Positions 12,340 to 23,094 of a stretch of DNA of 64,000 nucleotides are shown piece by piece (position 1 is the stretch's first letter; every line of letters starts with the position of its first letter). The DNA is from Pisolithus tinctorius (Eukaryota > Basidiomycota > Agaricomycetes > Boletales > Pisolithaceae): the NCBI GenBank assembly GCA_024663395.1, contig JANFAH010000011.1, forward strand, positions 1,612,001 through 1,676,000, in the 5' to 3' direction. The translations under genes and the position numbers were made by a program. Under the pieces are notes generated by a model, which was not told the DNA's origin, searched no databases, and worked only from the letters and a program-made list of their open reading frames with translations.

Positions 12340-12550
12340 GGAACAGCATGGACTTTGAGCCCAAGACTCAAACTGCGAGGATCAGCCACATCTGTTGTAT
12401 GGCATCTGCTTCCATGCTGAGGTTAGTTGTCTGATGGAAAGAGCACCTGAAACTGCATAGGTCAACAGGCACGTATGGGGAGCCCACAACTGCAGGCACC
12501 CACTGCATGTACTACCTAGTCCAGTAGAATGTGAAGTGCAGTAGATATTA
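12340..12550 (-). repeat. Dispersed repeat R1, partial copy a
   Basis: A minus-strand partial copy of a repeat also found at 32741-33770, 36577-37330, 52500-53165 and 63165-63697. Shared landmarks read on the plus strand are ATGGCATCTGCTTCCATGC, GGGGAGCCCACAACTGCAGG and CCTAGTCCAGTAGA. No coding potential is conserved among copies. Confidence 0.75.
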
Positions 12551-13948
12551 GTACTCTACCCAACGACTTTGTTTATGACTGTTTGTATCTACCAAGTAGT
12601 TCCCATGGGTTGAGGTGCGTACCCTGTCAGCTTATATACTGACGGCAGGTATTGCACCTTCCACAATATGTAAGTGTCTTCAGCATATTCTCTTGTGTAC
12701 AGTCCAACATCTCTGTAATGATCACCTTGGAGCCTTGCCCAAAATGGCACAACTCACTGTGGGTGCTGATACAGTATGTCCCCATCATGCTGTTAACTCT
12801 GGTCATGTGTCATGAATGTACTGCTTCTTGTAAGATGCTATTATATGTGTTTTGACAGTTAAAACATGCCTGGCGAGGGAGATGCTTCGCCCCTATACTG
12901 CAAGCAGCTACTTCGCCAGAGAGCAGCATCACAGATGCTAGAGCTGTGCGAAGAAGTGTTACAAGTCATGCAGCTTTCAGTTCATCTCCTGTGAAGAAAC
13001 AGACCACCCACCCTTCGCATGCAGAACCCAAATCCGATCCCTCAAAGGCCTCAAAGGTCGGGGTTGGTTGTTGCTCAACTTTGCTACTGTTCCCTGCCGT
13101 GGCACAGACCCCATAGCAACATTCTATCGCTTGAGTATTGTCCGACATTGACACTCTCTGGACACTCCGAGGACAAGTCTGCAGGTCCACATCATTATGC
13201 GTACCGCCAATCCTCCACATCATTGAAGATTGCTCGTACATCCTGCTGAGACCAAACATACCACAACTAAACAAACCACAGATACATTATCTACCATCCT
13301 GCACAGATAAAAATTTGTTGCGTGGTTTTTCCAACTGTGGCCAAGAGTGCCTGGAGGGCTTGGTATGACACACTATCTATGCCCCGTGCCAAGATCCATG
13401 GAAGTGCTAGTTTGATGTATTGACATGGGGTCCTACCTGTATGTGCAAGTTAGCGGAATCCTGTCGCAAACTTGATATCATCATTGAGTCATTGGGCTGC
13501 TTGACATTGGGGAGACACGAGAAGCAGAGGTGCCGAAAGAGATGACCTTACTACAGAGCGCTTCTAGGGCTCGGAGCTTAAATATCAATACGGTTGTGTC
13601 TGCAGGCTTCGAAGTTGGGACACCCAGTGTCATCGATTCATCAATGATACTCGGAGTACTCACCAATAAGTTTGGATTTGACATCCTAACAGTTTCTGAG
13701 TGCAGTGCTCACTCCATGGGAACTCCCTTCGCATCCAGGTCATGTGAGAGGTATGAGAGGTATACTATTGGTGTGCTAGTCGATCCCAGCTTCGAATATC
13801 ATCATGGCAATATGAAGACTACATTTTTTTAATCATCCTGAAGTTTCCAGAAAGCAGGTTAAAGCAAGTGAGCATCAATCACCTTCACGCATGGAAATCC
13901 ACCACGGTCGTCCCAATCCCCAAATTCTCTGCCTTGGACACCACACGC
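12551..13948. other. Gene-poor stretch with short coding-like traces
   Basis: A Ser/Lys-rich frame at about 12900-13070 and a short frame at 13530-13690 have some protein-like character, but neither can be assigned to a family and neither can be extended. No repeat or RNA gene was recognised. The stretch ends at the 5' LTR. Confidence 0.3.
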
Positions 13949-14416
13949 TGTAGGGAACGAGTTCGAGTTCCCTAGGAGAATCCGTCTTGGTCAGGGGTTT
14001 AGGGGTGGAAGGACTTGTTTTGTTTCTTGCCTTTGTTTTTGTGTTTGTACCCCTGGACTTGGTGACGAGCAGCCGCACCGCTGACTAAGCATGTGTGCTG
14101 TGTTCGCACGAGTTCAGTTTACCATAACAACCAGTACATGTCACAGGCCCTCAGTAGTAGGGTGATTTAGTCTTGCATTTCAGCAAGTTTTTGAAGTTAG
14201 AATAATTACTTTGGGGAGTACCCAAAGTGCCAGGAGGACTGGCAAGAGTATTAGACAGACAGAGCTAAGTATCCTTTTCTAGTTCGCATTTTTTACCTTT
14301 TTACTACACTTCTTTCTCCAGAGAGAACCTCCCTTTTGGGTCGAGCACAATATACTCGCCCATCATTACTGACTATTAACATTATAGGTATATACTTCAT
14401 TTTACCTATTCCTACA
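13949..14416 (+). repeat. 5' LTR
   Basis: 468 bp, starting TGTAGGGAACGAG and ending ATTCCTACA, so it has TG..CA ends with TGTAGG/CCTACA inverted termini. It differs from the 3' copy by scattered substitutions and a few-base indel near its end. Confidence 0.85.
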
Positions 14417-14593
14417 TCTGGAGCCCACCGCGAGGGGGGTTCTGTCCATTTTGGGGAAAGAAGCCACTGTTTTATCACCAAACGAAGTTTTGCTGGGTTG
14501 AGTTGGACAAGCTAAGTACTCAGAGTCTCGGTTATAGTTACAGTCTACACTCAGGAGTTTGGAAAATTTTCAGAGTTATTTTTTGAGCAGCAA

Positions 14594-15250
14594 ATGTCGA
14601 GCAAGTATCTAAGTCGAAGATCCCTCGAGCCAAGAAGCAAGTCCGAAGGCAAATTAATAGTCGAATTTCTGCGAAGAAGCCGTGAGAATGCGCCGAGAGA
14701 ACTTGAGGGAATGCCACCGAGGCATTCGAGGGATGCCCCACAGTTCTCAGGGTGCGCAGCTGACCTTTTTAGGTATTTCGAAGAGGTTCGAAGTCTTTGT
14801 GAGTGCGAGAATTGCTTCGATGACCAAGAATGGGCGAAATGGGTCTGCTGGTATGCAAGCAGCAAAGTCTCAGACTCATGGTATGAATTCATCGAAGATC
14901 AGCTGAGTTGGCCCGAATTCGTGGTGGCCATAGCGCATTTATATCCTGGGTCCCGGAAAATGGGTAAACAGTACTCGAGGAATGACCTTTACAGCCTCGT
15001 TGACAGCTGAGCAAGAAGAGAAATTCGTACAGAGGAAGAACTGATGAACTACAGACTCTATTTTCTAGATTTAGCAACGTTTCTACGGGTTTCGAAGCAA
15101 CTTGAGGCTGACGAGCTTGAAGACCTCTATGTACAAGGCTTTGACAAGGAATTCTGGCGCGAAATTATTCGGAAAATGCGACGCGACGATCGACGGCGAC
15201 ACTCAGACGATCCATGGCCCATGGAGCAAGTAACATACACAGCAACATGA
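14594..15250 (+). pseudogene. Gag-like protein of LTR element, in-frame stop
   Basis: ATG 14594 opens a frame containing PPRHSRDAPQFSG, then D...F..WA.WV.WYA and a W..F...I...YPGSRK block, and after a TGA at 15008-15010 it continues in the same frame with RTEEELMNYRLYFLDLATFL and the L..F..GFD..F......R pattern. This is the capsid-region signature of basidiomycete Ty3/gypsy gag. The protein would assemble the retrotransposon particle. The usual Cys-x2-Cys-x4-His-x4-Cys zinc knuckle is not visible downstream. The single TGA sits where an Arg or Gln is expected, so the frame was probably open recently. Confidence 0.75.
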
Positions 15251-15394
15251 CTACTACACAAAGGATTTCGCTCGGAGCGAGCACGAACAAGCACGGAAGA
15301 CTACTATGAGCCATGAAGTGACCCAGAATCGAGTTCGGACAAGCAACATCTACCTACGAAGTATTTTCTGCCTACAGCTACACATGACTCACTG

Positions 15395-16560
15395 ATGAAC
15401 AATGTACAGGGATCTACAGAAGTATCAAGGTACATGGAGTGCGAGAAAGTACCAAAGTTAGTTTTGACAAGTCGCGCGCAGCCACACAGCCCACCCGAGA
15501 AGACAAATAGTGAGGACCAAAGCCCTGGCAGGCTCATTGAAGCAGCCACAGTGACCAGTTTTGAGACGAAAGAGTTTTCCTTGAGTACGAACAGAATACT
15601 GACTACTGAGTTACAGGAAGCAGTAGAACTCGAGCGAGTCGAACCTGCATTGGTGGAGGAACCACTCACAACGAAAGTCCCATTCGAATTCGAAGCGAAT
15701 TACAACACTCAAAGGGGTTTTTCTTTTTGTTCGTATCGAGCTTCTCTGATGGCTACTGGTGTGTCACTACAGGAGTCCTACCTAAGAGGTCGAGGTAATG
15801 AAAGGAGCGGCCTCGGAATTCCTGCAGTCAGCAGAAATACGCATCAGTTAACCAATGACCTATTCAGGTCAAAAATTCCACTCAAATTCGAAGCCGAAAG
15901 GCTCGAAGAACACCCGAAGCCCACAGGAGTTGGAGTTGAAGGGCTCGAAACACTCACAGGCAGTCCCGAAACAGATAGGTTGGCATACAAAGAGGTCATT
16001 GACTCACACAGAGCGCCGCAGCACATGAATCACATCGAGTCAAAGGTTATTGCGAGAAGAATTCGGGTCGAGGAGCCATCGAGGCTCGTCATACGAAGGA
16101 AGCCACCAGAAGGAATTTTGCAAATTGAAATGTTGAAGCACGCGGTGAGGATAGATGCCCTCGCACTCGAAATATTCCGTGGCCGCACAGTATCAGCAAT
16201 AAATGTTTTATTCGAGGGTTCGTCGAGCAAATCGACGCGCACATTCGGTATTAGGACTTGTGCAGAAAGTCCTGCGATGTTGACTAAGCGGAGTCACGTG
16301 ACCGCTCTGCGCGTTGTGGCCGCACGCACTCAAGTACTACATACTGACAACTCTACTGTTACAGGCCGACTATGCAAGATCGCGGCAATTGAAGAATATG
16401 AAGAATGGGGCGAACGACGTACCGCATGCGAGGTACTGCAGTTACGAGCGATGGCGACAACAGCAAAAACGACAATGGCAGCGACTCGAGCGACAGCGAT
16501 GACGGCAACAACGACTTTACTTAGCGCAGATCAATGGCTGGGCGAGATCGGATGCACCAC
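15395..16560 (+). other. Long Glu/Ser/Thr-rich open frame inside LTR element
   Basis: An uninterrupted frame from ATG 15395 runs to 16789, 464 residues in all, into the first units of the tandem array. It has repeated ...P.FEFEA..-like segments and a composition close to random charged sequence. It shows none of the catalytic motifs of a retroelement pol (no D-D doublet, no H-H-C-C integrase finger). It may be a degenerate spacer or an element-specific protein. The openness of the frame is its only support. Confidence 0.4.
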
Positions 16561-18900
16561 TCAATGGAAATGGGGTGCGAAGAGCGCAGATGGAGAGCCC
16601 AACGGCTCGCAGGTTTGTTTTAGTTTCGAAACGTTTTACTTACAGCTATTCTATGCAGGAGAAAGCTGGTACATGCGATGGAGACCGGCCGACGTCCGAG
16701 CGATCACAGTACAAGGAACGACGAAGATGGTTGCACTGAGCGCGGACCGACGCCCGTGCGAGAGCGGACGTGCCGTTCGATGGGAGTGAGGCATGGCGAG
16801 CGCAGATGGAGGGCCCGACGGCTCGCAGGTTCATTTGGATTCTGGAACGTTTTACTTACATCTACACTATTCTAGGGAGAACGAGTGTATGCGACGAAGA
16901 GCAACCTACATCCAGGAAGTCGCAGTTCAAGAACCTATGGCAGGCTACGAACGAGCGATGGCCATATCAGCCAGAGCATGAGCAACGATGACGATGGCAC
17001 TTGATGCCGATCGATGGATGTGCGAGGCCAAGATGGTCGTTCGATGGAGACAAGGCGCGAGGAGCACAGACGCCGGACTTGGCACCCCAAGGTTTCGTTT
17101 CGAATACATAGCATTTTACTTACAGCTGTTCTACTCTAGGGAAATCGGCTATATGCGACGAATTACGACAGACGTCCCAGCAACCGCGATACGAGGGACT
17201 ACAACAATCTACGAGGAGACGCAGCAGACCGAAGGCTCGAAACTAGCGACAGTGTCGGCTACAAGAATGACAATGATGGCTAGGGTACAAACAGCGGCAA
17301 CGACAAGAGCGTGAGCGGCGATGATGTCGAAGGAAGAACTAGGGAATACGAAGTGCTACCTAGTATTGTACAGAAGCTACAGCAAGTATGGACAACGACA
17401 ACATTGACGCTCGACACAATTCGAAGGCAGCAAGAGGCTAGAACAGCCATTCGATGGAGACAGGGTGCGACGAGCGCAGATATCGAGCATTACGGCTCAA
17501 GGTTTTATTTTGATTTCATAGCGTTTTACTTATGACTATCCTACTCTAGGGCAAATGGGCATACACGACGAGGCACGACGGAGGTCCTCATGATCGCAGT
17601 TCAAGGGTCAACGATGGACTACAAACGAGTGACAGCGACAGTGAGAAGAGAAACAATGATGACTAGACTTAGCGCGGATCGATGGCCAAGCAAGATCGGA
17701 TGTGCCACTCAACGGAATTGGGGAATGAGGAATGCAGATGGAGAGCCCAATGGCTCACAGGTTCGTTCAGATTTTGAAATGTTTTACTTACATCTACGCT
17801 GTTCTAGGGCTGAAAGGTACCTACGACAAAGTGCGACCACAGTGCGAGAACCTACGAAGGACTATGAACATAAGGCACTCGGACATACCGCGAAGCAAGT
17901 GTGACGACTATGGCTCGATCTACAACAACGATCATCGAGGATACGAGAGCAAGCACAACATGAGGGAGACATCGGGATCACACAGAACGAGCTCGACGGC
18001 TAGACTTTTCGTTTTGACTTCAGGGCATTGTACTCACACTGGCTTTATTCTAGGGAAGGTAGCTATCTACGACGGATAGCAGTCGCGATACAAGAAGCTA
18101 TGACAAACTACGATCGATGGTTGCGCGGGAGTACGACAAGTACAGTGGCAGTGATGACAACGTTTGACACAGACCGAAGGCTATGCGAGGCGAGAACGGC
18201 CGTCTGAAGGAAACGATGCGCGATGAAGACCACCGAGCTCGAACACTTGAAGTCCCATTTCGGTCCTATGATAGTTTACTTACACCTTCATTATTCTAGG
18301 GAAGACGGACGTCCACGACGAACTGCGATCGAAATACAAGAGTCTACAACAGACTTCGAGCAAAGTACCTATGGGCATACTGAAGGACAAGAACGACGAA
18401 GCCTGTTAGAACTACGACGTCGACCGTCGAAGGTACGAGGGAACATGCAACGGGTGGGAGACGTTGGGATCACACTGGACGAGCACAGCAGCTCGACATT
18501 TCGTTTTTGTCTCAGGAAGTTTTACTTACATCTCCGTTATTCTAGGGGAAATGTATACCTACGACAAGGAACATCCAGTGTTCCAGCGAACGTGACACGT
18601 GTGGCTATGATGACCTACAAAGAGAAGCGGGAGACCGCAAAGGCGAAACGGTGCAATGCGGTGCAAGGATTTTACTACGAGAGGGGTGAAGGGAAAAGAC
18701 GACACGAGAAGGGAATGTATAGGAACGAAGAACCAGTTCGATCGGCCACTCGACATGCACAATGAAGTCCGGACGGTTTAAGCCCCCATTGGGGGAAGGG
18801 TTGGACAATCTTGGGTGCTATACTCAGCGGCTCCAGTTTCTGCTTCGATTTGATATTGTCATACTTACAACCTTGCTACCCTAGGAAGTACGTCCTTGGA
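16560..18900 (+). repeat. Tandem array of about nine diverged units with intron-like cores
   Basis: A core of the form AG-GTT...TTTTACTTACA...TTCTAG-GG recurs near 16633, 16850, 17113, 17523, 17782, 18027, 18273, 18519 and 18860. Four of the intervals are 245-260 bp; the others range from 217 to 410 bp. The flanks of the cores are also related, with GATGGAGACAAGG-like and CTACGACGAA-like blocks. Each core of about 50 bp begins with GT after a Gln/Arg-like AG and ends in CTAG, the size and layout of a basidiomycete intron with CTTAC as a possible branch site. Units are clearly diverged, so the array is old relative to the LTRs. Confidence 0.7.
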
Positions 18901-20220
18901 GCAGAGGAGTCTAGGATATACAAGGAAGATGACACGCAGTCGCTGATATCCGAAGGAAAAGAAGATGGTGCGAGTTCACGAGCAGAGTGCGAAGACCAGG
19001 TGATGAAGCTCAGGAAGGAGAATTACGAAGTCCAGGTGCCCTGTTTAGCTATAATTCAAACACTATCTACTGCGAGCTACAGGTACCTTAGCACAAAGGA
19101 AAAGGCGGTCGATAGGGATGGTTGGCTCGAGGCCGTCCACCGGCTCTTACCACCAAGACTCCATCCATCCAACTGCGAGGTGGAAGGCCGGCATTCGAGA
19201 TCCAAAGAAGTCAGTGGCTGTACCCACTGGGGTCGAAAACCTATCTTCGAAGCAGGTTCGAGGGTCTACAGGGCTAAGGTGACAGGTTTTATCAGAGCTC
19301 GAACATATGCTACGTTGAAGTACTTGGTTTCTAGCAGTGAAAAAGTAGTGAATGAAGACGGGCGACTCGAAGTCGCTCAGCGACACTTAGAGCAAGGGCT
19401 TCAGCCACCAGACGAAGTACCGGACGAAGCATGAGAAATCAAGGGCGCGCGTGCACAGCAAGTCGAGACTGAAAATAGGAATGGGATGGGTGGACGAGGC
19501 AAAGGTCCCGGTGAGAGTATTGATATATAGCTTTCTTTAAAACGAGTTTTGCTTCGAGCGACTTTGTTCAACCAAGTCACGCTAATCTTCGGGTGATTCT
19601 ACTCACCCTGATGTCTAGTTTCAATTCTCTTTCACTTTTCTTATGTGCTAGATCGTCTTAAGGACGAGCAGGAGTGAAGAACACATATGTGTTCAAGGAT
19701 AGTAAATACACGACTGAGCGAGAGTTTCTTTTAGGTACATATATGACTTCGAGCTGCCTTGCAGAGGGCCAATCTCCGCTGTACCAGCCGCAGCGCTGTG
19801 TTATGCTGTGTTACCATTCCAGGCAAAGACTGTGCCTCAAAGAGCAGTTGCCAACTCGCTCCGCACTTGATTTATTACTCACTTGTTTGTTGTCCTGGAG
19901 TTTATCTCCGTTGTCGTTTGGTGTGGAGTTTGGGCTTTGAGAGGAGTGTTCGAGAGGCAGGGTGTGTGTTCGAGAGGCCAGGTGGCGCTTTGTAGGCGGA
20001 AAGGGTTGTGTTCAAGGGTGAAAGGTTTTGAGGATGAAGAGGGTTGTTCCGTGAGATCAGGAGTGTGTTTTGGGAAGGAAGGGGGTCATGTTCGAGTAGT
20101 GCGAGGTTAGAGGGGCGAGGCGCCGTGTTCAGAGGTCGAGGGAAGTAGATGTGAGGGCGAGGGTGTTTGTGCGAGGAGGAGAGCGACCGAGGACGGTTGA
20201 ATTCTAAACCACCCCTCGGA
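18811..20220 (+). other. 3' internal region of LTR element
   Basis: An open frame at 18811-19434 (207 residues, Glu/Lys/Arg-rich) matches no family. From about 19920 to 20200 the plus strand is G-rich with repeated TGTTCGAGAGG-like words, and a purine-rich run at about 20172-20198 could serve as a polypurine tract, though it is not directly next to the 3' LTR. Confidence 0.4.
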
Positions 20221-20682
20221 TGTAGGGAACGAGTTCGAGTTCCCTAGGAGAATCCGTCTTGGTCAGGGGTTTAGGGGTGGAAGGACTTGTTTTGTTTCTT
20301 GCCTTTGTTTTTGTGTTTGTACCCCTGGACTTGGTGACAAGCAGCCGTGCCGCTGACTAAGCATGTGTGCTGTGTTTGCACGAGTTCAGTTTACCATAAC
20401 AACCAGTACATGTCACAGGCCCTCAGTAGTAGGGTGATTTAGTCTTGCATTTCAGTGAGTTTTTGAAGTTAGAATAATTACTTTGGGGAGTACCCAAAGT
20501 GCCAGGAGGACTGGCAAGAGTATTAGACAGACAGAGCTAAGTATCCTTTTCTAGTTCGCATTTTTTACCTTTTTACTACACTTCTTTCTCCAGAGAGAAC
20601 CTCCCTTTTGGGTCGAGCACAATATACTCGCCCATTACTGACTATTACCATTATAGGTATATCTATTTTACCTATTCCTACA
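20221..20682 (+). repeat. 3' LTR
   Basis: 462 bp, TGTAGGGAACGAG to ATTCCTACA, closely matching 13949-14416. One base separates its end from the TA target of the adjacent palindromic MITE. Confidence 0.85.
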
Positions 20683-20685
20683 ATA

Positions 20686-21369
20686 GGGCCGCTCAAAGTT
20701 GCTAGAGGTTCGGCTAATTCCTCGGGTGTTTGTCGGGTGTTTGTGGTGAGTTTTCGGCTGAGAATATCAGTATTCAAACTCCGACTGCTCTCGTCTAATC
20801 AGAATATTGATCATCATTTAGTATGCATCCCCATTCCCCCCCCCATGTATACATCTGCTTTGTATTCACACTACAATAGTATGTAGTAGTACATATGAAT
20901 GTGGATGTTTGTCTTCTTTGCTACCAGTTCATTATCACTTGCTAGATCTCTCTGTTGATAAGCATGCACGCTTTTCGGTGGAGTTTGAATCTCCAGTCGG
21001 AGCTTACATATTCGCTCACAAACTCACAACTCAGACCGGGCGAATATGTAAGCTCCGACTGGAGATTCAAACTCCACCGAAAAGCGTGCATGCTTATCAA
21101 CAGAGAGATCTAGCAAGTGATAATGAACTGGTAGCAAAGAAGACAAACATCCACATTCATATGTACTACTACATACTATTGTAGTGTGAATACAAAGCAG
21201 ATGTATACATGGGGGGGGGAATGGGGATGCATACTAAATGATGATCAATATTCTGATTAGACGAGAGCAGTCGGAGTTTGAATACTGATATTCTCAGCCG
21301 AAAACTCACCACAAACACCCGACAAACACCTGAGGAATTAGCCGAACCTCTAGCAACTTTGAGCGGCCC
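20686..21369. mobile_element. Palindromic MITE with TA target duplication
   Basis: The left half from 20686 (GGGCCGCTCAAAGTTGC) is mirrored almost base for base by the right half ending at 21369 (GAGCGGCCC). Only about 25 unpaired bases lie between the arms near 21018-21042. TA flanks both ends (20684-20685 and 21370-21371), as for Tc1/mariner-superfamily insertions. The transcript or single strand would fold into a hairpin of more than 300 bp. No protein is encoded. Confidence 0.85.
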
Positions 21370-21371
21370 TA

Positions 21372-21479
21372 ATGCGCCACAAAGGTAGGCTAAGTATCAC
21401 TAATGTAAATCAAAGCAAAAACACAATAGAAAAGATAAAATAATTAAATCACCTCAGTAGGGAGTACTTATTCCCTACA
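21372..21479 (-). repeat. Possible truncated LTR end, inverted
   Basis: Read on the minus strand this begins TGTAGGGAATAAGTACTCCC, with the same first nine bases as the LTR at 13949, and is AT-rich after that. It could be the 5' end of a related LTR in opposite orientation, cut off at the MITE. Only the terminus supports this. Confidence 0.35.
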
Positions 21480-21994
21480 GCGGTTGAGCAAGGGACACTG
21501 TCGGTGATCAATGCAACTGGTCTTGTACAACGGTGCATTCCTTGCAAGCAGCTTGTCTCCCCTGCGTGTTCTCGTGAAATGACACCAATCTTGCCTGCCA
21601 CAACATTCAAGAGCTTTGGTGTTGCTGACGTTCAGTGGTCACGTCTGTGGGTATTCCTACGTCTGTATGCGAGGGGCCTGCTGACCATTGATTCCACAGT
21701 ATTCTCATTTGCAAATGACTCTCATCGTGGAGCCAGGCACTGCTTTCACCTGTATATGCGGTAGTGGTATCGATGTAAACATCTTTATCTACTGCAAACT
21801 GACCATCTTATCCAACCTTGCCATAGATAGACTAGTCACCAGCCCTGGGGAACGGTTGCGCTCTGAGCACCATACTATCAGGTTACTTTGTGCGATCTGT
21901 AAGTGCTCGGGCCTATGCAGCCCTGCTGTTGTGACCTTTGATCACTTCCATTAATGGTCCACCATATAGGGCCCCATTCACACCTTCTGGTGAA
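21480..21994. other. Gap, nothing recognised
   Basis: About 500 bases with no convincing gene. A short open frame at 21504-21764 begins at GTG and has no family resemblance. Confidence 0.3.
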
Positions 21995-22915
21995 GCCATG
22001 TCTTCAAAGGCAACTATGGAAATCCTCAATGCTCCTACGATGTCGCTTCCTGAACCTGCCTTGGTGCAATCTCATGGTAGATGTTCTGCTACGAGAGCAA
22101 TAAGCCTCTTCACCGCTGTAGGGGTCCTATGTCTGTTCATGAACCACACCACATGTCATTGCTGGTTCAACCATTCCCACAAATTTGATCGCTACGACAC
22201 CAATGCACTTGCGAACATCTGCCCCCAAGTTCCCCCATTCCTTCCCCAGAAAAATTTCGATGTCTGGGAGAGCCTTGGGACCACGTACGATACTGCTGCC
22301 TTCAAGGCGAAAGCAGTGAGTTGGCTCGTAGGAGTTGTACAAGTCCCATGAGTAGCATTCATTCTCACTCAGCGATCCCTCCCCATGTCCTCCTGTCATC
22401 AGTGTCATCATGTCACCCTGACAGAAATGGTGCTGATGATCCTTCTGCCCTGCTTTCGCAGGACAGAGTCATATGACTATTTCGGCCCTGTGGGTACAGA
22501 TTCCCACTGGGAAAAATTTCATGCATTCCATGCGTATCTCCAGAAAGCCTTTGAATTGGTGTATGTCTTCCTCTTCTGCATGTAATTCTGGGAGTCTTAT
22601 CTCAACTCCGTATTTACGTGTTTCTGCAACCCAAAACAGACATGCAGAGCTCGAACTGACCACAGTCAACACTTATGGTCTGATTTTCCTATGGATGGGA
22701 TCAAATGAAGGATTGAAGCCCCTACTATTAACAGCACATCAAGGTCCTTTCTGTTCCCCCACTCTTTTTTTGAGTTTGTGGACTCGCTGGAATGCTGTTC
22801 TGACATATCTCTCTGCTGTTTGGTTGGCAGATGCCGTGCCCATGGAGCCTACGACTGTCGATAAGTGGATCCACCCGCCATTCTCCGGCCACTTCGATGG
22901 TGATTGGATGCCATT
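21995..22915 (+). pseudogene. M20 carboxypeptidase S-like (Gly-X carboxypeptidase), N-terminal fragment
   Basis: Exons at about 21998-22345, 22458-22560, 22640-22740 and 22832-22905 together follow the fungal vacuolar carboxypeptidase S pattern. In order they give a hydrophobic signal-anchor (AISLFTAVGVLCLF), FDVWESLGTTYDTAAFKAKA, ESYDYFGPVGTDSHWEKFHA, LTTVNTYGLIFLWMGS plus L.PLLLTAHQ, and PMEPTTVDKWIHPPFSGHFD. The enzyme family trims peptides using two metal ions. The fragment stops just where the GRG(S/A)-D-D-K metal-binding block should begin, so all but the first metal ligand region is lost. The first donor reads ATGAGT instead of GTGAGT. The copy is dead by truncation. Confidence 0.75.
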
Positions 22916-23094
22916 GTTCGCCTTGCACCGCATATCCTGTGTCATGCATTATATATTGTGTACTGCGCATACCTGTGTGTATCGCACGCATTATTTTTTA
23001 CCCAAATGGAGTGCCATATCTCCAAGCAGTTTTTAGCTGTCGAAACACGTACAAGAGTGACAGACAAGTAGCTGTACACTCATGAACACGGAGG
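22916..23094. other. Unassigned spacer
   Basis: Short sequence between the carboxypeptidase fragment and the split host frame; nothing recognised. Confidence 0.3.

Larger units (their letters stand above)
13949..20682 (+). mobile_element. Non-autonomous LTR retroelement (gag only)
   Basis: Two nearly identical direct repeats, 13949-14416 and 20221-20682, bound this 6.7-kb unit. The internal part begins with TGGAGCCCACCGCGAGG two bases after the 5' LTR, a plausible tRNA primer-binding site. It carries a gag-like gene, then long low-complexity frames and a tandem array, but nothing resembling protease, reverse transcriptase, RNase H or integrase. It is therefore non-autonomous, a large retrotransposon derivative that would depend on a related full element. 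The high LTR similarity points to a recent insertion. The five bases on either side (CACGC and ATAAT) do not match, so a target-site duplication is not preserved. Confidence 0.8.

Noticed and set aside
16560..18900. CRISPR-like or satellite interpretation of the tandem array
   Set aside because: The units are diverged, lie within LTR boundaries, and keep an intron-like core; they are not identical repeats with unique spacers.
15395..19434. Hidden reverse transcriptase or integrase in the long frames of the LTR element
   Set aside because: Both long plus-strand frames were read for a D-D doublet, the QG/LPQG block, RNase H acidic set and the HHCC finger; none was seen.
22916..23036. Continuation of the carboxypeptidase gene after 22915
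   Set aside because: The residues after GHFDGDW do not follow the metal-binding GRG block and no later exon was found up to the fold-back element.
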